From: Candidatus Paraluminiphilus aquimaris
GTDB taxonomy: Bacteria; Pseudomonadota; Gammaproteobacteria; Pseudomonadales; Halieaceae
Assembly: GCF_026230195.1 (NCBI RefSeq)
Contig: NZ_CP036501.1
Coordinates: 2,356,001-2,420,000 of the forward strand
Direction: 5' to 3'
DNA: 64,000 bases
This document shows, piece by piece, positions 9,984 to 18,491 of the stretch; position 1 is the stretch's first letter, and each line of letters begins with the position of its first letter. The translations under genes and the position numbers were made by a program. The notes below the pieces were generated by a model. The model saw only the letters and a list, made by a program, of their open reading frames with translations, was not told where the DNA came from and did not search any database.

Positions 9984-10001
9984 GTGAATGTAGTGTGAAA
10001 G
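9984..10001 (-). promoter_or_regulatory. Possible Pho box upstream of phoD
   Basis: On the minus strand two 7-base units, CTTTCAC and CATTCAC, are separated by ACTA, giving the 7-4-7 spacing of a PhoB half-site pair. Against the CTGTCAT consensus they match at about 5 and 4 positions. The position, 83 bases upstream of the phoD start, is sensible. The match is weak and could be chance. Confidence 0.3.
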
Positions 10002-10072
10002 TTATCGTTATTTGGTCGACAAACAGTACCTGAATTTAAGGCGAGACCAAGCCCTTGTGCGACAATAGTGTG

Positions 10073-11086
10073 ATGAGTATCGATACCGACCAAAAACCTT
10101 ATTCACCCTGGCGATTCAGTACAGCCCCTTGCATGGACTGGACAGATCGACATTGTCGCTATTTTTGGCGATTGATGAGCAAGCACACCAGAGTCTATAC
10201 GGAAATGGTGACAACCGGCGCCCTTATTCACGGGGATGCGCACAGGCACTTACGGTTCAATGAAGAGGAGCACCCCGTTGCGTTACAGTTAGGGGGTAGC
10301 TCTCCTCGCGATCTTGCTATCTCTGCCAAGATGGGCGCGGAATATGGCTATGACGAGATCAACCTCAACTGCGGCTGTCCCTCGGATCGGGTCCAAAATG
10401 GCGCCTTTGGTGCCTGCCTCATGCGCGAGGCCGAGCTTGTGCGAGACTGTGTCAGCGCCATGAATGACGCAGTCGACATCCCGGTCACAGTTAAACACCG
10501 ACTGGGCATCGATGAAGACAATAGCTACGACGTTGTCCGAGATTTTGTGGGAACCGTGGCCGAGGGCGGCAGTGCAGTGTTTATAGCTCATGCACGAAAC
10601 GCTTGGTTAAAGGGGCTTTCACCTAAAGAAAACCGGGAAGTGCCGCCCTTAAAATACGAGTGGGTCCATCAGCTAAAGCGCGATTTCCCTCACCTTACGA
10701 TCGTGATTAACGGCGGTATTACGTCGCTCGAGGAATGCCAAACCCAGTTGGCCCATGTGGATGGTGTGATGCTGGGGCGAGAGCCCTATCAGAACCCCTG
10801 GTTAGTCAGTGACGTCGATGGGGTGTTATTCGACGGCGTCGGTTCTGGTCACACGCGCCTGTCCATTGCTGAGGCCTTGATACCGTATTTGGAACAGGTG
10901 CTCTCAGAGGGGGGGAAACTTAATCACGTTCTTCGGCATGTACTCGGCCTGTACCAGCGCCAACCGGGCGGAAAGCAGTTCAGACGAATTCTGAGCGAAG
11001 GTATGCACAGCGAGGGCGCGGGTATCGAATTATTTGAGCAGGCGGTTGCACAAACTCAAGCACTGATAGAGCGCCGTCGCGCCTAA
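10073..11086 (+). CDS. dusA: tRNA-dihydrouridine synthase A
   Basis: The 338-residue flavoenzyme reduces uridines in the D-loop of tRNA (U20/U20a in characterised DusA) using FMN and NADPH. It is a TIM barrel with the family N-terminus FSTAPCMDWTDRHCRYFWRL, the catalytic-cysteine motif NCGCPSDRVQNG (Cys 102 of the GCP triad), an FMN-phosphate motif INGGI and MLGREPYQNPW near the end of the barrel. ATG at 10073 is preferred to the upstream TTG at 10055 because it leaves the normal short N-terminus, although neither has a strong ribosome binding site. The stop codon overlaps that of the convergent mlaA. Confidence 0.95.
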   Translation: MSIDTDQKPYSPWRFSTAPCMDWTDRHCRYFWRLMSKHTRVYTEMVTTGALIHGDAHRHLRFNEEEHPVALQLGGSSPRDLAISAKMGAEYGYDEINLNCGCPSDRVQNGAFGACLMREAELVRDCVSAMNDAVDIPVTVKHRLGIDEDNSYDVVRDFVGTVAEGGSAVFIAHARNAWLKGLSPKENREVPPLKYEWVHQLKRDFPHLTIVINGGITSLEECQTQLAHVDGVMLGREPYQNPWLVSDVDGVLFDGVGSGHTRLSIAEALIPYLEQVLSEGGKLNHVLRHVLGLYQRQPGGKQFRRILSEGMHSEGAGIELFEQAVAQTQALIERRRA

Positions 11087-11808
11087 AACTCCTCGTCCCA
11101 ATCTTCGTCTTCAAAGTCGGAAAACGTATCGATAATCACACCGTCATTCACCAGTGCCTCTCTGTTCTGAAGGTAGGCGTCACGGATAAAGACATAACGG
11201 TCTCCTGTAATCAGCTCTTCAGCCTCAAGTAGATCCGCTCGATATTCCAGAGCACGCCATCCGCGCGACCCCCACGTAATACGATCGTCGTCTACAAGGT
11301 AGTCGTTCGCTGACATGAAACTATCGGTAATATCGCCAACGCCGGCACGAACTGTGTACGGGCCCAAAAATGGCATCATCACATAGGGGCCTTCTGGTAC
11401 CCCCCAGCGGGCAAGCGTATGCCCAAAATCCGTCTTGTACCGATCGATTCCCATGTCTGATGCGACATCAAGAACGCCAAATAAACCCAGCGTCGTATTG
11501 ATCAGCACGCGCCCGGTGTTCTTACCTGCTCTGACGGGGCGGCCCTGCAAGACGGCATTTAACGCGCCATTAATGTCAGTCAAATTATCGTAAGCATTCA
11601 TTAATCCGCGGCGGATCGGCATTGGCATAATGTCATCGTAGACCACGGCAATAGGCCGCAGTACCGCTGCATCGGCCGCGTCATTAAATTCCAATATTTC
11701 GCGGTTTAACGACTCGAACGGGTCGTCATTGGCACTTGCCAAGGCCGGTACGAGAACTATCGATATAACGACGAACCCATAAGTGAGCATGGAGAGTAAG
11801 CTACGCAC
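11083..11808 (-). CDS. mlaA: MlaA (VacJ) family outer-membrane lipid-asymmetry protein
   Basis: The 241-residue protein matches MlaA, which removes misplaced phospholipids from the outer leaflet of the outer membrane and passes them to MlaC. Family marks are DPFESLNREILEFNDAAD, GRVLINTTLGLFGVLDVAS and the FGHTLARWGVPEGPYVMMPF stretch. The GTG start at 11808 (AAGG 8 bases upstream) gives an N-terminus with Arg 2 before the hydrophobic core and a signal-peptidase site after ALASA. No Cys occurs anywhere in the protein, so it cannot be a lipoprotein as in E. coli. The C-terminus is very acidic (DFEDEDWDEEF). No mlaBCDEF is nearby. It lies downstream of hrpA on the same strand. Confidence 0.92.
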   Translation of the reverse strand: MRSLLSMLTYGFVVISIVLVPALASANDDPFESLNREILEFNDAADAAVLRPIAVVYDDIMPMPIRRGLMNAYDNLTDINGALNAVLQGRPVRAGKNTGRVLINTTLGLFGVLDVASDMGIDRYKTDFGHTLARWGVPEGPYVMMPFLGPYTVRAGVGDITDSFMSANDYLVDDDRITWGSRGWRALEYRADLLEAEELITGDRYVFIRDAYLQNREALVNDGVIIDTFSDFEDEDWDEEF

Positions 11809-11857
11809 GATTTAAACCTTCCCATTACATGGCGATACTGTACCAAAAAGCGGCACT

Positions 11858-14800
11858 TTAACGTGGGTTATTCGTCATCCATTGCTCAACGGATTGCCAC
11901 TGCTGATCCAGTCGCTTCGCCGATACGGGCAATTTTGTACCCAGCTGCTGCGCAAAGAGCGACACACGAAACTCTTCCAGCATCCACCTAAATCGAACAG
12001 CCTCGCGAGACAATACTTCCAGTCCCGGATAATCTCTTTGGCCTTTAGAAAGCCGATCGAGCTGAGGCTGAAGCAAAGACATAGATTTCTCGTCTTTCCC
12101 CCCCTGTGCTGACAGTCGCTCAGCACGATTGAGAACCGCTTTTAAATACCGCGGATAGTAAGACAGCCACTCGGCTGGGGTCTCTAGCAAGGCTTTTGCG
12201 TCAAACAGTCCAGCTATTTGCTGTTCCATATCCACGCGGGATGCAGAAAATTCTTTAGGTTGGTATTTCGTCAGAACAGACCGCACCCCAGCTGCCGTCT
12301 TCACGGCGAGTGTCAGGTGATTACCCATTTCCAAAACGTGGGGTACCCAGTTCGCTGTCACCTGATGCTGCACCTGACTAAACGTATCTGGCGATCGAGG
12401 CAGTGCGATGTCCTCGAGCAATTGCCAAAGTCCACCTTCAATCAACGCATCAACCAGTGGGTCTCGCTCTAATTGAGCCCCCGCGAGCGCAAGCTTCGCT
12501 GCATTGTCAGTAAAGAGCTGCTTTTTAAGGTATTTGGCTGTTTTCAAATCCCCTTGAAGTAAAAGACCTGCCACACCAAGCCTGTGCTGACGCGCCGCCT
12601 CGGATGCGTAATCCAAAAGCCTTACGGACAACTGTCCCGAGCCCTCCTTTATCACCGCAGGATAGGCCATGACCTCGGCCCCCGCCGACTTACCCCGCCA
12701 CTCCTCAGGAAGCGCTTGAAAATCCCAGCGCGTCACGTTGACACGCTCTAGATTATTCTTCGTTGTCACAACCTCTACGGGAGAGTCACTTCGAAACTGA
12801 GCGATAAGGCTCGAAAGGTCTCTGCCCTCAGCCAGTAATTTCTTGCGATCATCAACAACACGGATATTCATTTGGTAGTAGGGTTCGATGACCACCTGTG
12901 ACCAGTCATCAAGCGATACCGAAACGCCTCTCAAACTTTTTAGCTCGCGCGACAACGCCTGTGCCAAAGGCTCATTACTTAAGGTCAATCGATCAAGTAG
13001 GGCATCCGCAACATCGGGTGCGGGAACGAGCTGTTTACGTAAAGTTTTAGGCAAACCCTTGATCATGGCGATCAGCTTCTCTCGAAGGAGACCTGGAACA
13101 AGCCACTCGAAGCGATAGCGCGGCGCACGATTCATCAGTGCCCTGGGTATCGTCACCGTTACGCCATCACGGTTACCCCCTGGTTCAAACTGGTAACTGA
13201 GGTCGAAACAGACCTCTCCAACCCGCAAGGTCTTAGGGAATTGATCCTCGACCTCACCACCCGGATCACGCGTTAGCACCTGCTCACGATTCATCTTCAA
13301 GCTGGTCGAGGCGCTCTCGTCCCTGCGTAGCCATTTGTCGAGTGCGACACCGCTTGCGCAATCCGCCGGAAGACGTTCATCATAAAACCGCACCATAGAC
13401 TCCTCGTCGACCAATAAGTCTCGACGACGTGTGCGTGACTCCAACTCCATAACATCAGCAACGAGTTTCAGGTTGTGCTTCAAAAACTCGGGAGGCTTTC
13501 GAACGTTACCGGATACCAAGCCATCACGAATCATAATCTGACGTGATGTCTTTTGATCAATACCCGCATAGTGGACGCGCTGTCCGTCACTGATAGTCAG
13601 GCCAAACAGTGAGACCCGCTCCTTGGCCATCACGCGACCCGAACGCGCGCTCCATGCGGGTTCATAGTGATGTCGCTTTAGCAGATCAGGATTGGTGTCT
13701 AACAACCAAGCCGGTTCAATCGCCGCGCACTGTCGAGCAAATACCTGTGAGGTTTCCACCAGCTCTGCGGCAACCAGCCACTTAGGGGGCTTCTTGTACT
13801 GACCCGAGGCAGGAAATACCTGTGCCTTTCGGTTACGAGCCGCGTTGAACTTCCGTCCTTCGTCTTGCTGCGCAATATTGCCCAGTAGACCCGTGAGTAA
13901 CGCTCTATGAATCGGCTCATACCTGTCGTCGTCGGCTTTCCCCGCTGTGACAGAAAACTTCATTTGTCGGCAAGACAGCACTAACTGGTGGTGGACCTCG
14001 CGCCACTCGCGAATGCGCAGATACGACAAAAATTCGCGTTCACACAGTTTACGCAGCTGATTTTGACTCAGTGCTTGGCGCTGCTCTTCCACGTATTGCC
14101 ATAAGTTAACCCATGCTACGAAGTCCGATTTGGCATTATTAAATCGTGCGTGCTGCTGATCTGCTTGTGCTCGTTTTTCCTGAGGTCTCTCACGCGGATC
14201 TTGGACGGACAGAGCACTGACGATAACGAGTGCTTCATGGAGGCAGTCTCGACTCGCCGCATCGAGCAGGATCCGACTCAACTTTGGGTCGACGGGCAAC
14301 TTCGCCATGGCTCTGCCCAATTGCGTAAGCTTGGCATCGGTACCAACCGCCCCCAATTCAGTGAGCAGTCTAAAACCGTCGCGAACCATTTTAGTCTCGG
14401 GTGGATCGACAAATGGGAACTGGCGAACATCGCCCAGACCGAGCTCCAGCATGCGCAAAATAACAGAGGCGAGGTTGGTGCGGAGAATTTCCGCATCGGT
14501 AAACTCGGGTCGAGATAAAAAGTCTTGCTCTGAGTAAAGCCGAAAACAAACACCCTCTGCGACGCGACCACAACGCCCTTTTCGCTGGTTAGCACTGGCT
14601 TGAGAGATGGGTTCAATTGGCAAACGCTGAAGTCCCGATCGATGGCTGTAACGACTTACGCGCGCATCGCCTGGATCAATAACGTATCGTATTCCCGGAA
14701 CCGTCAGTGATGTCTCAGCCACATTGGTTGCGAGAACCACTCGCATGCCCGATCCCGACCGACTGAAAACACGGTTTTGCTCCGCGTTACTTAAGCGGGC

Positions 14801-15604
14801 GTAGAGCGGAAGAACCTGAATGCGATCTCGCCCTCGCAGGGTTTTCGCTAGGTCGCGTATTTGACGCTCGCCCGGACAAAAAATGAGCACATCGCCGCGA
14901 GGGCCATACTTTTGCGCCTCAATTTCGTCAACGAGCTCTGCCACCTGACGTTGCACGCCACGATCCCGGTCTTCAACCGCATCCAAGTAATGGACATCAA
15001 CAGGGTAAGTGCGACCGGACACCTCGATAATCGGTGCATCGTTAAAGTGCTTGCTGAAACGCTCAACATCGATGGTGGCCGACGTGATAATGACCTTCAG
15101 ATCAGGCCGCTTGGGCAATAATCGCTTTAAATAACCCAAAATGAAGTCGATGTTGAGACTGCGCTCGTGAGCCTCATCAATGATCAATGTGTCGTAGGCA
15201 TTTAGCTGACGGTCTCGCGTGAGCTCGGTCAGTAAAATACCGTCAGTCATTACCTTGACCGCTGTTTGCTCAGACACCTGGTCGTTAAACCGTACTTGGT
15301 AACCAACCAGTCCGCCTACTTCGGCGCCAAGCTCCTCGGCAATTCGACTTGATACGGCGCGCGCGGCAATACGTCGTGGCTGTGTGTGGCCAATGCGTTT
15401 ATCTCGGCCTCGACCTAACTCAAGGCATATTTTCGGGAGCTGCGTTGTCTTACCAGAACCTGTTTCGCCCGCGACGACAACAACTTGATTTTCAGCGATA
15501 GCCCGCATGATTTCGTCTTTTCGAGCAACAACAGGTAGCTGCTCGGGGTACGAAAGGTGCTGAGGAACAATCCGCTCAAAACGACTTTCACGGTCTTTAC
15601 TCAC
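11858..15604 (-). CDS. hrpA: ATP-dependent RNA helicase HrpA
   Basis: The 1248-residue DEAH-box helicase resembles E. coli HrpA (about 1300 residues), which acts on mRNA and, in recent work, on stalled ribosomes. Walker A GETGSGKT is at residues 46-53, DEAH at 143-146 and SAT at 175-177; the HA2/OB region and the long bacterial DUF3418-type C-terminal region follow. The start is a GTG at 15604 with GAGGAG just upstream. It sits between a fadD-type gene (36 bases upstream) and mlaA (49 bases downstream), all on the minus strand. The protein appears complete. Confidence 0.96.
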   Translation of the reverse strand: MSKDRESRFERIVPQHLSYPEQLPVVARKDEIMRAIAENQVVVVAGETGSGKTTQLPKICLELGRGRDKRIGHTQPRRIAARAVSSRIAEELGAEVGGLVGYQVRFNDQVSEQTAVKVMTDGILLTELTRDRQLNAYDTLIIDEAHERSLNIDFILGYLKRLLPKRPDLKVIITSATIDVERFSKHFNDAPIIEVSGRTYPVDVHYLDAVEDRDRGVQRQVAELVDEIEAQKYGPRGDVLIFCPGERQIRDLAKTLRGRDRIQVLPLYARLSNAEQNRVFSRSGSGMRVVLATNVAETSLTVPGIRYVIDPGDARVSRYSHRSGLQRLPIEPISQASANQRKGRCGRVAEGVCFRLYSEQDFLSRPEFTDAEILRTNLASVILRMLELGLGDVRQFPFVDPPETKMVRDGFRLLTELGAVGTDAKLTQLGRAMAKLPVDPKLSRILLDAASRDCLHEALVIVSALSVQDPRERPQEKRAQADQQHARFNNAKSDFVAWVNLWQYVEEQRQALSQNQLRKLCEREFLSYLRIREWREVHHQLVLSCRQMKFSVTAGKADDDRYEPIHRALLTGLLGNIAQQDEGRKFNAARNRKAQVFPASGQYKKPPKWLVAAELVETSQVFARQCAAIEPAWLLDTNPDLLKRHHYEPAWSARSGRVMAKERVSLFGLTISDGQRVHYAGIDQKTSRQIMIRDGLVSGNVRKPPEFLKHNLKLVADVMELESRTRRRDLLVDEESMVRFYDERLPADCASGVALDKWLRRDESASTSLKMNREQVLTRDPGGEVEDQFPKTLRVGEVCFDLSYQFEPGGNRDGVTVTIPRALMNRAPRYRFEWLVPGLLREKLIAMIKGLPKTLRKQLVPAPDVADALLDRLTLSNEPLAQALSRELKSLRGVSVSLDDWSQVVIEPYYQMNIRVVDDRKKLLAEGRDLSSLIAQFRSDSPVEVVTTKNNLERVNVTRWDFQALPEEWRGKSAGAEVMAYPAVIKEGSGQLSVRLLDYASEAARQHRLGVAGLLLQGDLKTAKYLKKQLFTDNAAKLALAGAQLERDPLVDALIEGGLWQLLEDIALPRSPDTFSQVQHQVTANWVPHVLEMGNHLTLAVKTAAGVRSVLTKYQPKEFSASRVDMEQQIAGLFDAKALLETPAEWLSYYPRYLKAVLNRAERLSAQGGKDEKSMSLLQPQLDRLSKGQRDYPGLEVLSREAVRFRWMLEEFRVSLFAQQLGTKLPVSAKRLDQQWQSVEQWMTNNPR

Positions 15605-15639
15605 ATGCTCCTCAACTCAATCACACCGCTATCGGTTAT

Positions 15640-17325
15640 CTAGCCTCGCGCCGCCTCGTCACGGAGCTCTCGTCGCAAGATTTTACCGACATTGGTTTTA
15701 GGTAGATCATCTTTGAACACTATGGACTTTGGCACTTTATACGCAGTAACTTGCTCTCGCATGTACGCGATGACGGCGTCCTCGGTGAGCGCGGGGTCAG
15801 ACTTCACGACATACATGCGAATGCCCTCACCCGTCGCCTCAGATTCGATCCCTACGGCTGCACACTCAAGTACACCCGGATGCTTTGCACAAACATCTTC
15901 CAACTCATTGGGATAAACATTAAAGCCCGAGACGATAATCATGTCCTTGATACGATCTACAATCTTCACGTAGCCATCTGGCTGTATCACAGCAACGTCG
16001 CCCGTTGCGAACCAGCCCTCTTGATCAAGCACCTCAGCTGTCGCCTCTGGACGCTGCCAATAACCCTGCATGACTTGAGGACCTTTGATACAGAGTTCGC
16101 CCGCCTCGTCAAAACCGAGCGTCTCACCGGACTCACTCACCGTCTTCACATAGGTTTGCGGCACCGGTATGCCGATGGTGCCCAATTGGCGCCCATTACC
16201 CGGATTGCTTGTCGCGGTAGGTGATGTCTCGGTGAGCCCATAGCCCTCATACACATTACAGCCTGTCACCTCAGCCCAGCGCTCAGCCGCCGCCTGCGTC
16301 AACGCCATACCACCAGACATTGTCAGCTCAAGATTATTAAACGCTGTTTTTTGGAAACGCTCGTCATTGCACAGTGCAACAAACAGCGTGTTCAGCCCGC
16401 AAAACACGGTGGGCTGATATGTTTCAAAGGCATCAACCACCGAAGGCAAGTCTCGGGGGTTTGGAATAAACAAGGTGTGTGCACCCTTGCGCAGCGAATA
16501 CATCGAAACAGTAAACGCGTAGATGTGATAAACCGGAAGCGGCTGCATGAAGACCGCACCTTCTGCCTCAATGCCGAAGGTTTCAAAAAAACCATCCAGT
16601 TGCATGACGTTTGCAACGATATTCCCGTGAGAGAGCATGGCGCCTTTGGCCACCCCCGTGGTGCCCCCTGTGTATTGCAGCATCGCAAGGTCGGTCAAAG
16701 CGATATCAACCGGTGTGTGTCTCCGGCGTGCACCCTTTTTAAGCACATCGTTAAACTTCACGACATTGGGTAAGACAACCTTCGGTACCATCTTCTTGAT
16801 GTACTTCACCGCCGCATTCAACAACCAGCGCTTTGGCATGGGGTGCAAGTCAGCAATTTCCGTCAGGACAATTTTCTCTATGCCCGTCTTTGAGACCACA
16901 TTTGCAGCTGTCTCTGCGACGTTCGCTTGCAGCACCAGTAATCGCGCACCTGAGTCATTTAGCTGATGTTCTAGTTCACGCTCTGTGTACAGCGGATTGG
17001 TATTCACAACGACCATTCCAGCCCGCAACGTTCCGAGACAGGCAACCAAATAATGCATCAAGTTTGGCATCTGAATCGCGACGCGATCACCCTGTGACAA
17101 CCCTGAATCACTTTGAAGCCAACTTGCAAAATTAGCCGACAACGTATCCAGCTCCCGGTACGAGATACTGTGCCCAACGCTCGAGCAAGCAGGTAGATCG
17201 GGGTACCGTTGCATCGCGTCCTCAAACAACGCCACAATGGACGGGTAAGCTGTGACGTCGACGTCCCACTCAATTTTTAGGTCTTGGTATCGCGCGGCAA
17301 TAGCGGCACTGACATCTGCTTGCAT
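15640..17325 (-). CDS. fadD: Long-chain fatty acid--CoA ligase
   Basis: The 561-residue enzyme activates fatty acids to acyl-CoA via an acyl-adenylate, feeding beta-oxidation and lipid synthesis. It shows the ATP P-loop YTGGTTGVAKG at 218-228, the adenylate motif YGLTETSPT, GWFATGDVA, the hinge-type VDRIKDMIIVSGFNVYP and the C-terminal lysine motif LPKTNVGKILRREL. Length matches E. coli FadD (561). It is divergent from a MaoC-type hydratase, which may also act on acyl-CoAs. Substrate chain length is inferred from overall similarity only. Confidence 0.92.
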   Translation of the reverse strand: MQADVSAAIAARYQDLKIEWDVDVTAYPSIVALFEDAMQRYPDLPACSSVGHSISYRELDTLSANFASWLQSDSGLSQGDRVAIQMPNLMHYLVACLGTLRAGMVVVNTNPLYTERELEHQLNDSGARLLVLQANVAETAANVVSKTGIEKIVLTEIADLHPMPKRWLLNAAVKYIKKMVPKVVLPNVVKFNDVLKKGARRRHTPVDIALTDLAMLQYTGGTTGVAKGAMLSHGNIVANVMQLDGFFETFGIEAEGAVFMQPLPVYHIYAFTVSMYSLRKGAHTLFIPNPRDLPSVVDAFETYQPTVFCGLNTLFVALCNDERFQKTAFNNLELTMSGGMALTQAAAERWAEVTGCNVYEGYGLTETSPTATSNPGNGRQLGTIGIPVPQTYVKTVSESGETLGFDEAGELCIKGPQVMQGYWQRPEATAEVLDQEGWFATGDVAVIQPDGYVKIVDRIKDMIIVSGFNVYPNELEDVCAKHPGVLECAAVGIESEATGEGIRMYVVKSDPALTEDAVIAYMREQVTAYKVPKSIVFKDDLPKTNVGKILRRELRDEAARG

Positions 17326-17396
17326 TCGGTTAACCCCGTTATTTTGGTTATGGTATTTTGAGGGCCGTTTAATTGGCCCGAAGCGAGGATCCCCCC

Positions 17397-17903
17397 ATGG
17401 AAATCACCAACATTACGTTCGATGAACTCGCGATTGGAGATGGTATCGAAGTTAGCCGCTTAGTCACAGCAAGAGATGTCGAACTCTTTGCTGTAGTGTC
17501 GGGAGATCACAATCCGCTGCACCTTGACCCGGAGTACGGTGCCACGACGCCATTTGGAGAATGCATTGGCCACGGCATGCTGATTGGTGCTTTCGTCAGC
17601 GCCATGATTGGCATGGAGTTTATGGGGCCCGGAACCGTCTACCTTGGGCAGAACCTTGAATTCAGATCGCCGATATTTCTGGGTGATACGCTCACCCTGT
17701 CACTTACCGTAACTGACAAGCACGCGCGCAAACCGTGGGTCACTATGGCACTCAAAGTCACCAATCAGGACGGTAAAGAGGTATCTCGCGGCGAGTCCAA
17801 AGTCATCGCACCAACTGAGAAACAAACACTCACCGTTGTGCCACCCCCACCCGTCGAACTAGTTGATCACGACTCGCCTCGACTGGATGGCGCAATAAAC
17901 TGA
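17397..17903 (+). CDS. MaoC-like enoyl-CoA hydratase/dehydratase
   Basis: The 168-residue hot-dog-fold protein carries the (R)-hydratase signature VSGDHNPLHLDPEYG, with the catalytic Asp-His pair, followed by GHGML. Such enzymes hydrate trans-2-enoyl-CoAs to (R)-3-hydroxyacyl-CoAs, as PhaJ does. An unusual feature is an extended C-terminal tail rich in Pro and Val (VVPPPPVELV). I chose ATG at 17397 because GCGAGGA lies 8-15 bases upstream. It is divergent from the fadD-type gene and its 3' end overlaps the convergent next gene by 37 bases. Substrate is unknown. Confidence 0.85.
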   Translation: MEITNITFDELAIGDGIEVSRLVTARDVELFAVVSGDHNPLHLDPEYGATTPFGECIGHGMLIGAFVSAMIGMEFMGPGTVYLGQNLEFRSPIFLGDTLTLSLTVTDKHARKPWVTMALKVTNQDGKEVSRGESKVIAPTEKQTLTVVPPPPVELVDHDSPRLDGAIN

Positions 17904-18370
17904 TCAGCATCCATGTACATAAGGTCCATCAAGATCAGGGGCTCCCTTAACGACGGCGTCATTGTGCACATCAAGACATTGATGTCGCTTCCGTGCACAG
18001 TTGGCCCCCTGGCACCGATAAGTACCTTATTAGTGCCCTGTTCGTCTGGACCTCGCTCCTGATACGTTCTCAGCGCACCCTCCTCCTTCAAGATTTCAAT
18101 CAAATCTTGAAGGATCGCAACAATACTGTCCCTAAATCGCGAGTAATTAAGGTCGCCGCGGTACTGGGAAACATCCAGAGTCATATTCAGCTGAACCGTT
18201 TCATCACCCTCAAATTCCAAGCGCGTGACGCCCACGGTCTCGCCCTCTTCGAGGCGACGAAACAGCCCTTTGGAGACCGTTCGGGTTGTTTCAATAAATG
18301 CCTTGTGCAACAAGTTGGCAGCCAAACTGCCCAACTGGTCGTATGTCATCGTAGAATTGCCAAAGGCCAT
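17867..18370 (-). CDS. Uncharacterised 167-residue soluble protein
   Basis: I do not recognise this protein. It is hydrophilic, with no signal peptide and no membrane helix. It starts MAFGNSTMTYDQLGSLAANL, has a helical N-terminal third, a beta-rich middle (GVTRLEFEGDETVQLNMTL) and a conserved-looking segment SRFRDSIVAILQDLIEILKE, which may form an amphipathic helix. Two cysteines or metal motifs typical of enzymes are not evident. Its 3' end overlaps the MaoC gene by 37 bases on the opposite strand. It is divergent from mnmC. Codon pattern and length support a real gene; function is unknown. Confidence 0.6.
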   Translation of the reverse strand: MAFGNSTMTYDQLGSLAANLLHKAFIETTRTVSKGLFRRLEEGETVGVTRLEFEGDETVQLNMTLDVSQYRGDLNYSRFRDSIVAILQDLIEILKEEGALRTYQERGPDEQGTNKVLIGARGPTVHGSDINVLMCTMTPSLREPLILMDLMYMDADQFIAPSSRGES

Positions 18371-18491
18371 GATCGCTCCCCAAAAACTGTGCTAGTACCG
18401 ACTACTCCAAAATCGCCGACCCCGTCTCTCAACGTTATCCCTACAACATCGAGACCTAAGCGGCCCAGCGCTGATGCGAGAGCTTATCAGT

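Noticed and set aside
17362..17379. GGGCC...GGCCC hairpin in the MaoC leader as an attenuator
   Set aside because: Only a 5-base stem with an 8-base loop and no U-run; likely chance.
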